This document shows, piece by piece, positions 48,524-57,714 of a stretch of 64,000 bases of DNA. Within the stretch, counting starts at the first letter, position 1; every line of letters starts with the position of its first letter. Source of the DNA: Moesziomyces globuligerus. Taxonomy: Eukaryota > Basidiomycota > Ustilaginomycetes > Ustilaginales > Ustilaginaceae. The position numbers and the translations under genes were made by a program. The stretch covers positions 1,426,001-1,490,000 of the forward strand of contig JARVLF010000016.1 of the NCBI GenBank assembly GCA_030849465.1. Direction: 5' to 3'. The notes under the pieces are model-generated. The model made no database searches. It was not told the DNA's origin and saw only the letters and a list, made by a program, of their open reading frames with translations.

Positions 48524-50773
48524 TTACAATGACTGTGCGAGTTGGCGGCGGAGGTCGAGCATGGCGTGGATGAGGTTGTGGTTGTCGTTCCACCTCGTGT
48601 CGACGTCTACGCGGATGGAGCCGTCCTTCTGCAGAATGCGAATGAGTCGAGGGTCCGCTTTGCGTCCTTCGAGCCACTGCGCATGCACATCCTCACCCCG
48701 CAGAAAGCCCTGGTAAGGTTCCAGCCACTCGGCCACCTTGTCTTGCTCCGCTCCTGGCTGCAGGGAGGAGAACCACCAGACGTAGTCGTCGAACGAATGG
48801 CTCACGCCGCCGTAGGCCGGTAGCGCCCTATCGATCACCTGGGCACGGTAGTCGATACGGTAGCGCAAGATGCGATCCGGGTCCAGTCCACCGTCGATGA
48901 GGTCGGAGACAAACATGCGTTCGGCGATATACACCTGCGAGTCGGAGCAAACCCTTCCGAATGTCTCGCCGATCTCGTCCTGCGTCATCACGACGCCCGT
49001 GTCGTCGGCGTCGTCGTCGTAGCGCACACGGATGTTTTCGGAGCAGCCATCGCAGCTAACCAGGTCCACCTGATCGTGCACCTGCTCTTCCGACAGCACG
49101 TACGCCGAGCCGCACCGGCACGCGTAGCTGAACGTCAGCCCCGTCTCGCCGTGCTCGGCGGGCTGGAACGCTTCGAACTCGACCGTCGCCGAGATGCGCG
49201 GACCCGACGACTTGGCTGCCGCCGCACGCGCTGCAGCCAGCGAGTCATCGTACGACGCCCGCAGCCCGTCGTCGACGAGCGTCTTGTAGGCGTGGTTCAG
49301 CCGCCGGATCAGCGCATCCGATGACGCTAGCGACTCGGCCTCCGACGCCTCATCCTCCTGCGACACCACACGTCCACCACCCTGCTGCTGAAGCTTGTCC
49401 GGATGATGCTGTCGCACCTGCGCCAGATACGCCGCGCGGATCTCGCTCGTGCTCGCCGAGGCTCGTACTCCGAGCGTAGTATACAGCGATTCTGCCTCTG
49501 ACCCGACGACGTTACCGTTGCTCTGGTCCTTAGCGCTTTGCTCGCTCGTCGTCTTCGGCACGGAGACACCGTAGTACGGAAGCATCTTGTGCACGAGCGG
49601 TAGAGTGTAGTAGTTGTTGACCTGACGGACGAGCGAGTCCCTGTCCGTGGGCGTGTTGATGTAGCGGTACACCCACTCTTCTTCCGCGCACTCGCCGATC
49701 AAGAAGCGCACGCCGTGCTTCTGGGCCCACCTCGCCAATCTGCCGTCCATCATGGCGCGGGTCCAGTCGGGCTTGACGAACGCCGCTGGCTGCGAGTCGC
49801 GTGTGGCTCGGAAGGTATGCATCTGCATCCGCGGCAGCACGCGCGCGAGCTCCTCATCATCCACCTGGCGCAACCGGGCGATCTTTTCGGCTGCCGTGCG
49901 TTCGGCAGGCACGCCAAGGGCCGCTGCAAGCTCTTCGAACTGCGCCCTTGTCTCCTCCACGGGCTTCGAGGGCCATACGGCCGCATTGGACTGGAGGAAG
50001 ACCCTGCGGATGATGGGCTGGTAGGTGGTGTCACGCATGCAGAGGTCGAACTCGTGCAGGAGCTGCGAATGCGTGCTGTGCGCGCCTGCCGAGAGTCCGG
50101 CGAGGGTGATGTTGTGCGGATCGCCGCCAAAGTGCTGAATGTTGCGATGCACCCATTCGAGCGCAGCCCTCTGGTCCCAGAATCCATAGTTTCCCGTCAC
50201 GCCGTCGGCGTCCTCGGTGCGCAGCGCGTCGTGGGCGAGGAAGCCAAAGACATTGAGACGGTAGGCGGGCGTGACGACGATGGCCTCGAGGCCGGCGGTG
50301 TGCATCCAGTCGCTCGGATCCTTGTCGGGCGCAAAGTGCGCGTTGCCGATCTGGAGCCAGCCGCCATGGATGAAGCAGAGCACTGGAAGCTTGTGGCTCA
50401 GCCGCGAGCCGTCCGCACGCACGGGACACCAGATGTTGAGGTAGAGGCAGTCTTCGCTCTCCGCCAACACCGGGCGGTCGGGGATGGTGATGCCGTTGGT
50501 CAGCGCGTAGTTCGAGGGCTGCGGACACTGCTTGGCAAATTCCTGGTAGCGTCTGCCGTCAGCATCGTAGCGGTGGCTGCTGGGTAGAGGCTGTGGCCTC
50601 CTCCATCGAAGCGGCCCGACTGGAGGCTGCGCAAAGGGGATGCCCGCGAAACGCTGCGACTTGGCCTCGCCCGTGCGCTTGTCCTGCGCAACGCTTCCAA
50701 CGATCGTTCCCTGACTAGGGATCTCAACGCTAGCCGCAGCATGGTCGATAAACGTGCTCGACGCCTGCCCCAT
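48524..50773 (-). CDS. Type-B carboxylesterase with internal Dph4-like J domain and CSL zinc finger
   Basis: One intronless frame of 749 residues with a nested domain order. Residues 1 to about 410 are the N-terminal part of a type-B carboxylesterase/para-nitrobenzyl esterase: QRFAGIPFAQPPVGPLRWRRP, SEDCLYLNIWCP, PVLCFIHGGWLQIG (oxyanion loop), GNYGFWDQRAALEWVHRNIQHFGGDP, and the nucleophile elbow GLSAG with S228. A likely acid is in ECAEEEW (about E365). Residues about 428-512 form a J domain with HPD at 457-459, and about 528-586 a CSL zinc finger (C552, C554, C574, C577; CDGCSENIRVRY); this pair is the layout of Dph4/Jjj3, a co-chaperone of diphthamide synthesis. Residues about 600-749 return to esterase, with GGVSHSFDDYVWWF supplying H659. 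The triad is thus complete only if both halves are one chain. MGQASS fits an N-myristoylation signal. The frame is open 80 codons upstream, but without ATG. Confidence 0.85.
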   Translation of the reverse strand: MGQASSTFIDHAAASVEIPSQGTIVGSVAQDKRTGEAKSQRFAGIPFAQPPVGPLRWRRPQPLPSSHRYDADGRRYQEFAKQCPQPSNYALTNGITIPDRPVLAESEDCLYLNIWCPVRADGSRLSHKLPVLCFIHGGWLQIGNAHFAPDKDPSDWMHTAGLEAIVVTPAYRLNVFGFLAHDALRTEDADGVTGNYGFWDQRAALEWVHRNIQHFGGDPHNITLAGLSAGAHSTHSQLLHEFDLCMRDTTYQPIIRRVFLQSNAAVWPSKPVEETRAQFEELAAALGVPAERTAAEKIARLRQVDDEELARVLPRMQMHTFRATRDSQPAAFVKPDWTRAMMDGRLARWAQKHGVRFLIGECAEEEWVYRYINTPTDRDSLVRQVNNYYTLPLVHKMLPYYGVSVPKTTSEQSAKDQSNGNVVGSEAESLYTTLGVRASASTSEIRAAYLAQVRQHHPDKLQQQGGGRVVSQEDEASEAESLASSDALIRRLNHAYKTLVDDGLRASYDDSLAAARAAAAKSSGPRISATVEFEAFQPAEHGETGLTFSYACRCGSAYVLSEEQVHDQVDLVSCDGCSENIRVRYDDDADDTGVVMTQDEIGETFGRVCSDSQVYIAERMFVSDLIDGGLDPDRILRYRIDYRAQVIDRALPAYGGVSHSFDDYVWWFSSLQPGAEQDKVAEWLEPYQGFLRGEDVHAQWLEGRKADPRLIRILQKDGSIRVDVDTRWNDNHNLIHAMLDLRRQLAQSL

Positions 50774-51201
50774 GGTGCTCGAGTTGCCCAGTGGATCTTG
50801 CGCAGATACCGAGCGTGCCGAAGGTTGGAGCGCGATGGACCAGTGCGAGGACCGACCGACGTCTCGGACGCAGGCTTCAAATAATTTGAGCGGCGGCGTG
50901 CTCTGGGAGCAGCGTTGACCCGCAACGACGCTTTGTCCAGCAGGCTGGATCTGGTTGAGCCGGTCAATGTGGTGGAGAAAGGCGCGGATACCGGTGGATC
51001 CGTGCGATGTCACGAGACTCGGCTCGAGCAGCCGGCAATCCTTTTTTTTTTCGCCTTGGTATAGCCGTGCATTTCGCCGGCCCGCCGTAGCCTCTCGTAT
51101 CCGTATCCCACACCTGCCTTTGCCTCGTACTCATCCTCCTACAGTAACCTCACAGGACTCCGGTCCTTCTCGGACCAGCTAAAAAGAAAGGTGGGAAAAG
51201 C
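50774..51201. promoter_or_regulatory. Region upstream of the esterase-Dph4 gene
   Basis: 428 bp between the esterase start and the 5S rRNA terminator. The esterase frame remains open into it, without an ATG. No other feature recognised. Confidence 0.3.
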
Positions 51202-51206
51202 AAAAA
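51202..51206 (-). terminator. Pol III T-run after 5S rRNA
   Basis: T5 on the minus strand starting one or two bases beyond the mature 5S 3' end. Confidence 0.75.
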
Positions 51207-51207
51207 G

Positions 51208-51325
51208 AACTGCAGCACCTAGGATTCCCGCGTGGTCCCCCACCGCAGTACTGACTAGGCGATACCTTGCTTAACTTCGCAGATCGGACGGGATGCGGTG
51301 CTTTCAAGGTTCTATGGCCGCAGAT
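51208..51325 (-). rRNA. 5S ribosomal RNA
   Basis: 118 nt on the minus strand. It reads ATCTGCGGCCATAG, then the conserved AAAGCACCGCATCCCGTCCG, GATCTGCGAAGTTAAGC, and GGGGGACCACGCGGGAATCC, and ends TAGGTGCTGCAGTT; the 5' and 3' ends pair as helix I. The internal control region (A-box, intermediate element, C-box) lies in the conserved middle part. A TATA-like box at about -22 to -30 and a T5 terminator flank it. Single dispersed 5S genes, away from the rDNA repeat, are common in many fungi. Ends are by comparison with other fungal 5S sequences and could shift by one or two bases. Confidence 0.95.
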
Positions 51326-51346
51326 GTCTGGACGGAGTGGCTAAGC

Positions 51347-51355
51347 ATATATATA
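51347..51355 (-). promoter_or_regulatory. TATA box upstream of 5S rRNA
   Basis: TATATATAT on the minus strand, about 22 to 30 bp upstream of the 5S 5' end. Confidence 0.5.
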
Positions 51356-51608
51356 GGCATGAACAGCGTTGCTAGAAAGGTGAGCTGCGCACGTTGGACT
51401 CCTCACTTTCGCGTGCGGGTCTTGGTCTCTAGGTCGTCACAGCCGGATGGATGTTCACTGGGGTAATCTGCATGAAGTCATAAGGGGGGAGCTATATACG
51501 GGAAGCGGGGTGTTTCCACCATCGCGAATGGACGGCTGCGAACGGCATTGCCAAAGACGTTTCAAGCGAGGCGGAGGAGCGTATGGACTCGAACCCATGG
51601 AGCGACGT

Positions 51609-52769
51609 CTACAAGCGGGAGATGATCTGCTCGGTGAAGGCGCGGGTGCCGAGCTTGCCGCCGAGGTCGCCGGTGCGCTCGCCGGCGGCGATGGTCTTGA
51701 AGATGGCGTTCTCGATGCGGTCGGCCTTGTCGAAGAGGCTCATGTGGCGGAGCATCATGATGGACGAGAGGAGGAGCGCGGTGGGGTTGGCCTTGTCCTG
51801 GCCAGCAATGTCGGGCGCCGAGCCGTGGACGGCCTCAAAGATGGAGGCGTCCTTGCCGATGTTGCCGGAGGGGGTGAGGCCGAGACCGCCGATGAGGCCG
51901 GCGCACATGTCGGAGAGGATGTCACCGTAGAGGTTGGGCATGACCATGACGCGGTCTGCGTATGGCGCGGGGTCCTGGACGATGCGGAGGCAGGCGCGGT
52001 CGAGGAGGTCCTCGTCGTAGGCGATGTGGGGGTACTCCTTGGCGACCTGTCGGCAGGCGTGGAGGAACATGCCGTCGGACATGCGCATGATGGGAGCCTT
52101 GTGGACGGCGGTGACCTTGTTGCGGCCGTTCTGCTCTGCGTGGTGGAAGGCGTAGCGGGCGACGCGCTCGGAGGCCTCGTAGGTGATGAGCTTGATGGAC
52201 TGGACGACGCCGTCGACGACCTCGTGCTCGATGCCAGAGTATTCGCCCTCGGTGTTCTCGCGGATGAGGACGGTGTCGACGTTGTCGTAGGCGGTCTTGA
52301 AGCCCTCGATGGACTTGCACGGACGCACGTTTGCGAAGAGGTGGAAGGTGCGGCGGAGGGTGAGGTTGAGCGAGACGTGGCCCTTGCCGATGGGGGTGGC
52401 GAGGGGACCCTTGAGGGCGACGGTGTTCTTCTTGATGGAGACGATGGACTCCTCGGGGATGGTCTGCTTGCCATCCTTGATGAAGGGAGCGACCGAGACC
52501 TCCTCCCACTTGATGGGGACGTCGGCGGCACGGTAGATCTCCTGGACGGCGTTGGAGACCTCGGGGCCGATACCGTCACCGGGGATCATGGTGACGGTGT
52601 ACTTGCCGTCGGGACCCTTCTGCTTGTTGTAAGCCGAGGTGGGAGCGTTGGTGACGGGCATGGCGAGGCCGCGGACGGACATCTTGTTGAGCTTGAGCGC
52701 CGACGAGGCGAGCGAAGGGCGCTTGGCCAGCGACGAGCTGGCCGATCGGAAAGCGGGTGCGGCGAACAT
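51609..52769 (-). CDS. IDH2: NAD+-dependent isocitrate dehydrogenase subunit 2 (catalytic), mitochondrial
   Basis: A 386-residue subunit of the octameric NAD-IDH of the TCA cycle, which converts isocitrate to 2-oxoglutarate. The first about 35 residues ([23 protein letters not shown]...) form a mitochondrial presequence. The core shows [36 protein letters not shown] (substrate-binding arginines), [45 protein letters not shown] and [29 protein letters not shown] (Mg-binding aspartates), then [22 protein letters not shown]. Intact substrate and metal residues mark it as the catalytic subunit. No intron. It is divergent from IDH1 over 2.1 kb. Confidence 0.95.
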   Translation of the reverse strand: MFAAPAFRSASSSLAKRPSLASSALKLNKMSVRGLAMPVTNAPTSAYNKQKGPDGKYTVTMIPGDGIGPEVSNAVQEIYRAADVPIKWEEVSVAPFIKDGKQTIPEESIVSIKKNTVALKGPLATPIGKGHVSLNLTLRRTFHLFANVRPCKSIEGFKTAYDNVDTVLIRENTEGEYSGIEHEVVDGVVQSIKLITYEASERVARYAFHHAEQNGRNKVTAVHKAPIMRMSDGMFLHACRQVAKEYPHIAYDEDLLDRACLRIVQDPAPYADRVMVMPNLYGDILSDMCAGLIGGLGLTPSGNIGKDASIFEAVHGSAPDIAGQDKANPTALLLSSIMMLRHMSLFDKADRIENAIFKTIAAGERTGDLGGKLGTRAFTEQIISRL

Positions 52770-54889
52770 GTTGGTGATGGTAGGGCGACAGCGACGAGCG
52801 AGGAGGAGTCGAGGTGTGGAGAGGTGGTGAGGAGGAAGATTTGTGTCTCGCTCGACCTAGCTGGGTGGATGCTCGACGCAATCGAGTCCACTCGCCCACT
52901 CGCCCGTCCGCCGACATTTGCGTCCTGGTGCGATTGCTGGTTTTGCCTTCTTCCCTCAGAGTCGCACCTGCGAAAACGCGAATCGAACGAGAAGAAGAAA
53001 AAAATCCCGAATAAATCTCAGATAAATATTCTGAATCAAAGAAAGCTCCGCAAAGACACTGGGGAGAAGCCTGCGACGCGTGCTATCGGCAGGAAGAAAA
53101 GGAGGAAAAAGTAGAAAATCGAGCGAGTATGCTTGGAGGACCGCGGTTTTTGCGTCGATCTAAGAAACGCGGTGTGTTCGGGCGTGGGCAGCGCTTCTCG
53201 CCAACGCTCTCCATCGCGAAGCAAAGCCGCACTCGGCCTTGGACCATCGCTTCTCTGCACCCTGCTTTTCAGACGTTCCAAGCATTTCTGATATGGTGGC
53301 CAACAACGAGCATGGACTCTAGAAGACTAACTGAACTGTGTTGGCGCTGTCTCGAATCGCTATGAGCTGTGGGCTGGGCGGCTCTATCGGTCTTGGTGGG
53401 GGTGCATCTGGTTGGATGTGGCATGAACGGGGAGCGTCTCTGCACGGGCCCAAGTCGCTGCTGCACTCAACTTGACGCGTTTGGCACGGGTCAAGTCGGG
53501 CGGCTTGCTCCGAGCGCCGAGCGAAGCAAGACCAGTCGGCGGACGACCCGTCTCCGGTCCTGCCTTTTTTTTTCTCTTGTTCTCGATGTCTCAACGTGGC
53601 AGAGGCACCGAACTCGGGTCGTGCGCCGCCTGGTCCGCCGAGCCTGTCACGGTTCGCAGCTGGCATGCGCAATCTCGCATGCGCTGGCTGCGAGCCTGCG
53701 CCGGCGCCGTGAACTCCGTCGTGACCGACAATTGCGCCTCGCTTGGAGCTTCAACTGTACTCGGCACATTCACAAGCCTTTGTCGAGCTGCAACCAAGCA
53801 TTCGGGGATTTTTCGCCGGCAGGTCGAGACACATGGCAGCAGCCAATCCGGTTCGGTCGCAGATGCATCAGATAGGCAGAGGTTGACGAGACCCACGAGC
53901 TGGACGGAGCTGCCGGACATGTCGATCCGCCTTGCTGTGAGGATGCGGTAGCGGTAGCGGTAGACTGTAGCAGGCAGGGTCGAAGAAGCGTGGCGTCCAG
54001 ATGGCCGGTGTGGTCGACGGCGTCGAGCGACGAGGCATGCTCCAAGGCCGGTCAATACCGCCAGCGCCTGGAATGGTATTTCCGACCCGGCTGGCTGGCA
54101 AGCAACGCGGATTTCTCCGAGCCCGTCTCGCGCTCGGACTTGGAGTGGATCGACAGCGTCTCGAATTCTTGACCTTGCGAGGTCGGACCGTCGATGGCCA
54201 TGCTCGTCGTCGCTGCATCGTTTGGCCAGGTCGGGCTATGTCACGTACAGTCTGGTGCTGCATCCGAACGCCGCCATCGCCGCTGGTACAGAGGTGTTTG
54301 CCCCACTTTGAGCCATGGGATGCAGCTGGGCTGGCCCTCTGCACGCGCTGCGCTCCACCACGCACCAACTAGAAGTTGACGAGTGACCTGACGCAAAACC
54401 AGAAGATCTGATTTGAATCCTCTTGCGCACCGAGATTGTTCACGTGGAGCGAAGGGAAAGCCTTTGTGTTTTTTTCTTTTCCATCGACCCTGGCTGCAAC
54501 CCTGACGCAGTCGAGCGCCCACTGCACCCAGCAGCAAGGTCGAGGGTAAAGAAAAACTCTTCTCGTCCTGCACGCCCCGCTCGGCCGTTCCCTGCTACTT
54601 TTTTTTTTGAATTTTCTGCTGAAGGATTCGGGGCCGCGATCCAGCTTGGCCCAGCGAGTGGGCAATCCGTTCTTCCAGAGCAGCGCCGATACGGGCTGGT
54701 GGTGGTTCAACAGACCTGGCGGCAGTCACGGTTTGGATGTGATCCGCGCAGGGTGAGTTGCAACCGACGCCCGACACTCTGCCCCTTCGACCTCCTCTCA
54801 CCCTCTCCACCCTTCTTGCTCGTCCACCTCGCCCTCCTACCTTGCTGTCCTCACCACCTCGCGCACAGCACCGCACAGCACCGCCCATC
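52770..54889. promoter_or_regulatory. 2.1-kb divergent intergenic region IDH2 / IDH1
   Basis: The longest gene-free stretch in the window. Several ORFs of 100-170 codons occur on both strands, none with a recognisable product or splice pattern. It contains a T10 run at about 54599 and C/T-rich sequence immediately before IDH1. It would hold both IDH promoters. Confidence 0.45.
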
Positions 54890-56056
54890 ATGAACACGCT
54901 CCGACAGCTCAACCGGGCTGCTGCCCCCGCCCTCAAGCAGGCCACCTCCAAGAACGGCCTCCTCCTCCCCAACCTGCCCCAGGTGCTCCGCCCGGCCACC
55001 ACGCTCGCCGCAGGCACGCCCAAGATCTCCAAGGGCCCCACCAAGTACGGCGGCGTCTACACCGTCACACTCATCCCCGGTGATGGTGTGGGTGTCGAGA
55101 TCACCGACTCGGTCAAGGAGATCTTTGAGGTGATGAACGTGCCCGTCGAGTGGGAGCAGTTCAACGTCTCGGGCGAGACGCACGGCTCCGAGTCGCTCTT
55201 CAAGGAGGCCATGGAGTCGCTCAAGCGCAACAAGGTGGGCCTCAAGGGCATCCTCTTCACGCCCATCGAGACGGGCTCGCACAACTCGTGGAACGTCGCC
55301 ATGCGCCAGCAGCTCGACATCTACGCCTCGCTCGTCATCTGCAAGTCGCTCCCCGGCTACCCGACGCGCCACAAGGACGTCGACTTTGCCATCATCCGTG
55401 AAAACACCGAGGGCGAGTACTCGGGCCTCGAGCACTCGTCCTACCCGGGCGTCGTCGAGTCGCTCAAGGTCTCGACGCGCGCAAAGGCGGAGCGCATCTC
55501 GCGCTTCGCGTTTGACTTTGCGCTCAAGAACGGCCGCAAGAAGGTGACGTGCGTGCACAAGGCCAACATCATGAAGCTCGGCGACGGCCTCTTCCTCAAC
55601 ACCTTCCGCCGCGTCGCCGAGGAGTACAAGTCGAGCGGCATCGAGTCGAACGACATGATTGTCGACAACACCTCGATGCAGCTCGTCTCGCGCCCGCAGC
55701 AGTTCGACGTGATGGTGATGCCCAACCTGTACGGCAACATTGTGTCCAACATTGGCGCTGCGCTCGTCGGCGGGCCCGGTACGGTGCCCGGCTGCAACAT
55801 CGGCCGCGAGTTTGCGCTCTACGAGCCCGGCTGCCGTCACGTGGCCAAGGACATCATGGGCACCAACGCGGCCAACCCGGCGGCCATGATCCTGAGCGCC
55901 ACCATGATGCTGCGTCACCTCGGCCTCGACACGCAGGCCAACCAGATCGCCGAGTCGGTGTACAAGGTCATCTCGGACGGCAAGGTGCGCACCGCCGACA
56001 TGGGCGGCAAGTCCAAGACTCACGAGTTCACTCAGGCCGTCCTCGGCAACCTCTGA
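54890..56056 (+). CDS. IDH1: NAD+-dependent isocitrate dehydrogenase subunit 1 (regulatory), mitochondrial
   Basis: A 388-residue partner of IDH2. A presequence-like N-terminus (MNTLRQLNRAAAPALKQATSKNG) precedes YTVTLIPGDGVGVEITDSVKEIFEVMNVPVEWEQF. It carries [57 protein letters not shown] and MPNLYGNIVSNIGAALVGGPGTVPGCNIG. Replacement of the catalytic subunit's [14 protein letters not shown] by GNIVSNIGAALVGG (loss of the Mg-binding Asp residues) identifies the regulatory, AMP-binding type of subunit. The ATG at 54890 starts the presequence; 44 open codons upstream lack an ATG. No intron. Confidence 0.95.
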   Translation: MNTLRQLNRAAAPALKQATSKNGLLLPNLPQVLRPATTLAAGTPKISKGPTKYGGVYTVTLIPGDGVGVEITDSVKEIFEVMNVPVEWEQFNVSGETHGSESLFKEAMESLKRNKVGLKGILFTPIETGSHNSWNVAMRQQLDIYASLVICKSLPGYPTRHKDVDFAIIRENTEGEYSGLEHSSYPGVVESLKVSTRAKAERISRFAFDFALKNGRKKVTCVHKANIMKLGDGLFLNTFRRVAEEYKSSGIESNDMIVDNTSMQLVSRPQQFDVMVMPNLYGNIVSNIGAALVGGPGTVPGCNIGREFALYEPGCRHVAKDIMGTNAANPAAMILSATMMLRHLGLDTQANQIAESVYKVISDGKVRTADMGGKSKTHEFTQAVLGNL

Positions 56057-56230
56057 TCGCTCAGAGCCGCGGCAGGCTGAGCCCAACATCACGCCGACGT
56101 CGATCTAGCTGACGGCCCGAGGCGGTCTCCTTTCCCGCCTCGCCGAAATGGATCGACCCTGTACATCACATCTTTTTCTTACGACCCCGAGCCACATATA
56201 TGCAAGCATGCCTGATTCCCCAACCCGAAC

Positions 56231-56262
56231 GCGAGCTGGGTGGTTTGCGAGCTGGGTGGTTT
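56231..56262. repeat. 16-bp tandem duplication
   Basis: gcgagctgggtggttt occurs twice, head to tail, downstream of IDH1. Confidence 0.9.
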
Positions 56263-56315
56263 GTAGAGGGAGAAGCACGCATGGAAGATGCAAGGCTGGA
56301 CTACAAGTGTGGTGG

Positions 56316-56966
56316 TTATGCTGGTGATTGCGTGGCTGCTTTTGGTGCTGTGGTGGATCGGGAGAAGGGAGGATGAGGCAGACAGTGCGGTAAGGGAGAG
56401 CGGAAGCAGCTTGGTTCGGCGTAGGCTGAGCCGTGCAAGACCGAGGCGCGCTTGGCCGCGTCGGATGACCGAGACCTCGAGCGTAGATTGCTGCTGAAGG
56501 AAGCGTCAGGAGCCGATGAGCAGCTCTTGCGTCTTGAATGTGGCCTCGGGCACTGGCTCTTTGCCGTGGCGGTTTCGCGCGGAACATGACGTTGTGACGG
56601 TTTCGAGTGCAGGAATTCGGACCTGTTGGCTGAAGCTTGATCAGGTTGAGCAAGATGTAGCGAGGCGGATCGTCGTTGCAAGTGCTTCGGTCGACGCGTG
56701 GTTTGGGTGGATGGCTCTTGTTGCAGCAGTTGACGCTGCTGCCACGTAAGCTCGACTCGAACCGGCTCTTCGGCATCGCCGACAAGCTCGTTCGGAGACT
56801 TGCCGGACGAGCTTCTGCGTCTCTGCCTAGGCGGTCGTGTCGGACGATCCGACGTGCTCGCCTCGCTGGCTTGTTGGCGTTCTCGCTGGGCTTGCTGGGC
56901 TTGCTGACCGCCGAGGCGCCAAGAGGATCGAGTCGCCACCATGATTGTCTTGAATCTGCCACTCAC
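56316..56966 (-). CDS. Possible small hypothetical gene, Arg/Ser/Gln-rich
   Basis: A 216-codon frame whose first true ATG gives MVATRSSWRLGGQQAQQAQRERQQ. The composition is low-complexity and very basic, and no domain is recognised. A different minus-strand frame is open across the same DNA, which weakens the case. The frame could also be a chance opening in GC-rich DNA. Listed only because this 1.66-kb gap has no better candidate. Confidence 0.2.
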   Translation of the reverse strand: MSGRFKTIMVATRSSWRLGGQQAQQAQRERQQASEASTSDRPTRPPRQRRRSSSGKSPNELVGDAEEPVRVELTWQQRQLLQQEPSTQTTRRPKHLQRRSASLHLAQPDQASANRSEFLHSKPSQRHVPRETATAKSQCPRPHSRRKSCSSAPDASFSSNLRSRSRSSDAAKRASVLHGSAYAEPSCFRSPLPHCLPHPPFSRSTTAPKAATQSPA

Positions 56967-57120
56967 GCTCCCAGCTCGTCATCCGACACAGGCGGTAAGA
57001 GCTGCGGTGTGCAAGAAGGATAGAAAGGATGAGAAAAGACTCGACATGAGCATCCACCAGCGAAAAGCACCGGCGAAAGGACCCGTGGGCCTTGCCCGTG
57101 CTCTGCTCCTCACGCCCTTG

Positions 57121-57164
57121 CAGCTTGCTTCCAGCTTGCTTCCAGCTTGCTTCCAGCATGCTGC
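57121..57164. repeat. 11-bp tandem repeat, cagcttgcttc x3 plus a degenerate fourth copy
   Basis: Three perfect units at 57121..57153 and a diverged one at 57154..57164, upstream of RTP1. Confidence 0.9.
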
Positions 57165-57714
57165 CAGCTCGCCTGACAGCGAGGCCGCGACTTGCCCGCA
57201 CCCTGGATGTTGCCAGTCGAGGGCGGTGCTGCTCCGAGGCCAGGCTCGACTGTCGCCCACAGCAGCCATGCAAATATGACAGGTCACTATCGCCTCCCTC
57301 CTCTGCGGCTACATTCCTAGCATCTTCTCCTCTGCCTTATTCGGCTTTTCCCCGCTCGGCACCAATGTATGGTGGTGCTGCAGCCAGAAGCTCGCCTCGT
57401 CAGCCGACATCAATCTGCATGCGCCAAGGGTCGACGCACTAGCTCATATGCGCCATGCCACCTTATAATCCGCGCTGTGCAGCTACACCTCCACTTTGGC
57501 CTAGCTTCCTCGAGCCTGTCAGACTGAGCGTTCGGTGATTTTTTTCAACCAGGGCCTTGTCTCAGGGTCTGGTCCGGCAATAGAGCCACGCGTCACTGGA
57601 AGACGAGCGAAGCCTCGCCAAGACGGGTTCGCCGCTGAGCTTCTCTGCTTCATCCTTCACGTCGTGCCATCACCACCTTGACGCGAGCCACCCCCGATCG
57701 ACCACACGAGCTGC

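Larger units (their letters stand above)
56057..57714. other. 1.66-kb intergenic region IDH1 / RTP1
   Basis: No confident gene. Minus-strand frames of 216 codons (56316..56966, Arg/Ser/Gln-rich) and 285 codons (56105..56962) overlap each other, so at most one could be coding. A 69-codon plus-strand ORF (56288..56497) has one hydrophobic segment. Two tandem repeats are present. The last part would be the RTP1 promoter. Confidence 0.4.

Noticed and set aside
48979..49516. The J-CSL module as a spliceable intron of the esterase gene
   Set aside because: The best donor (gtaacg) is phase 1 and the best acceptor (gcag) phase 0, so removal would shift the frame; the whole region is open in the esterase frame.
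51585..51595. Perfect B-box (GGTTCGAGTCC on the minus strand) just past the IDH2 stop
   Set aside because: The surrounding bases cannot form a T-stem (only two pairs) and no D-arm or acceptor stem is found, so it is not a tRNA.
51447..53114. 555-codon plus-strand ORF
   Set aside because: Antisense to IDH2; same codon-mirror effect and no recognisable domain.
54395..54420. B-box-like GGATTCAAATC on the minus strand near 54410
   Set aside because: No T-stem pairing, no matching acceptor or D-arm nearby.
56105..56962. 285-codon minus-strand ORF downstream of IDH1
   Set aside because: Overlaps another open frame on the same strand, has no domain, and would run over the IDH1 3' UTR.
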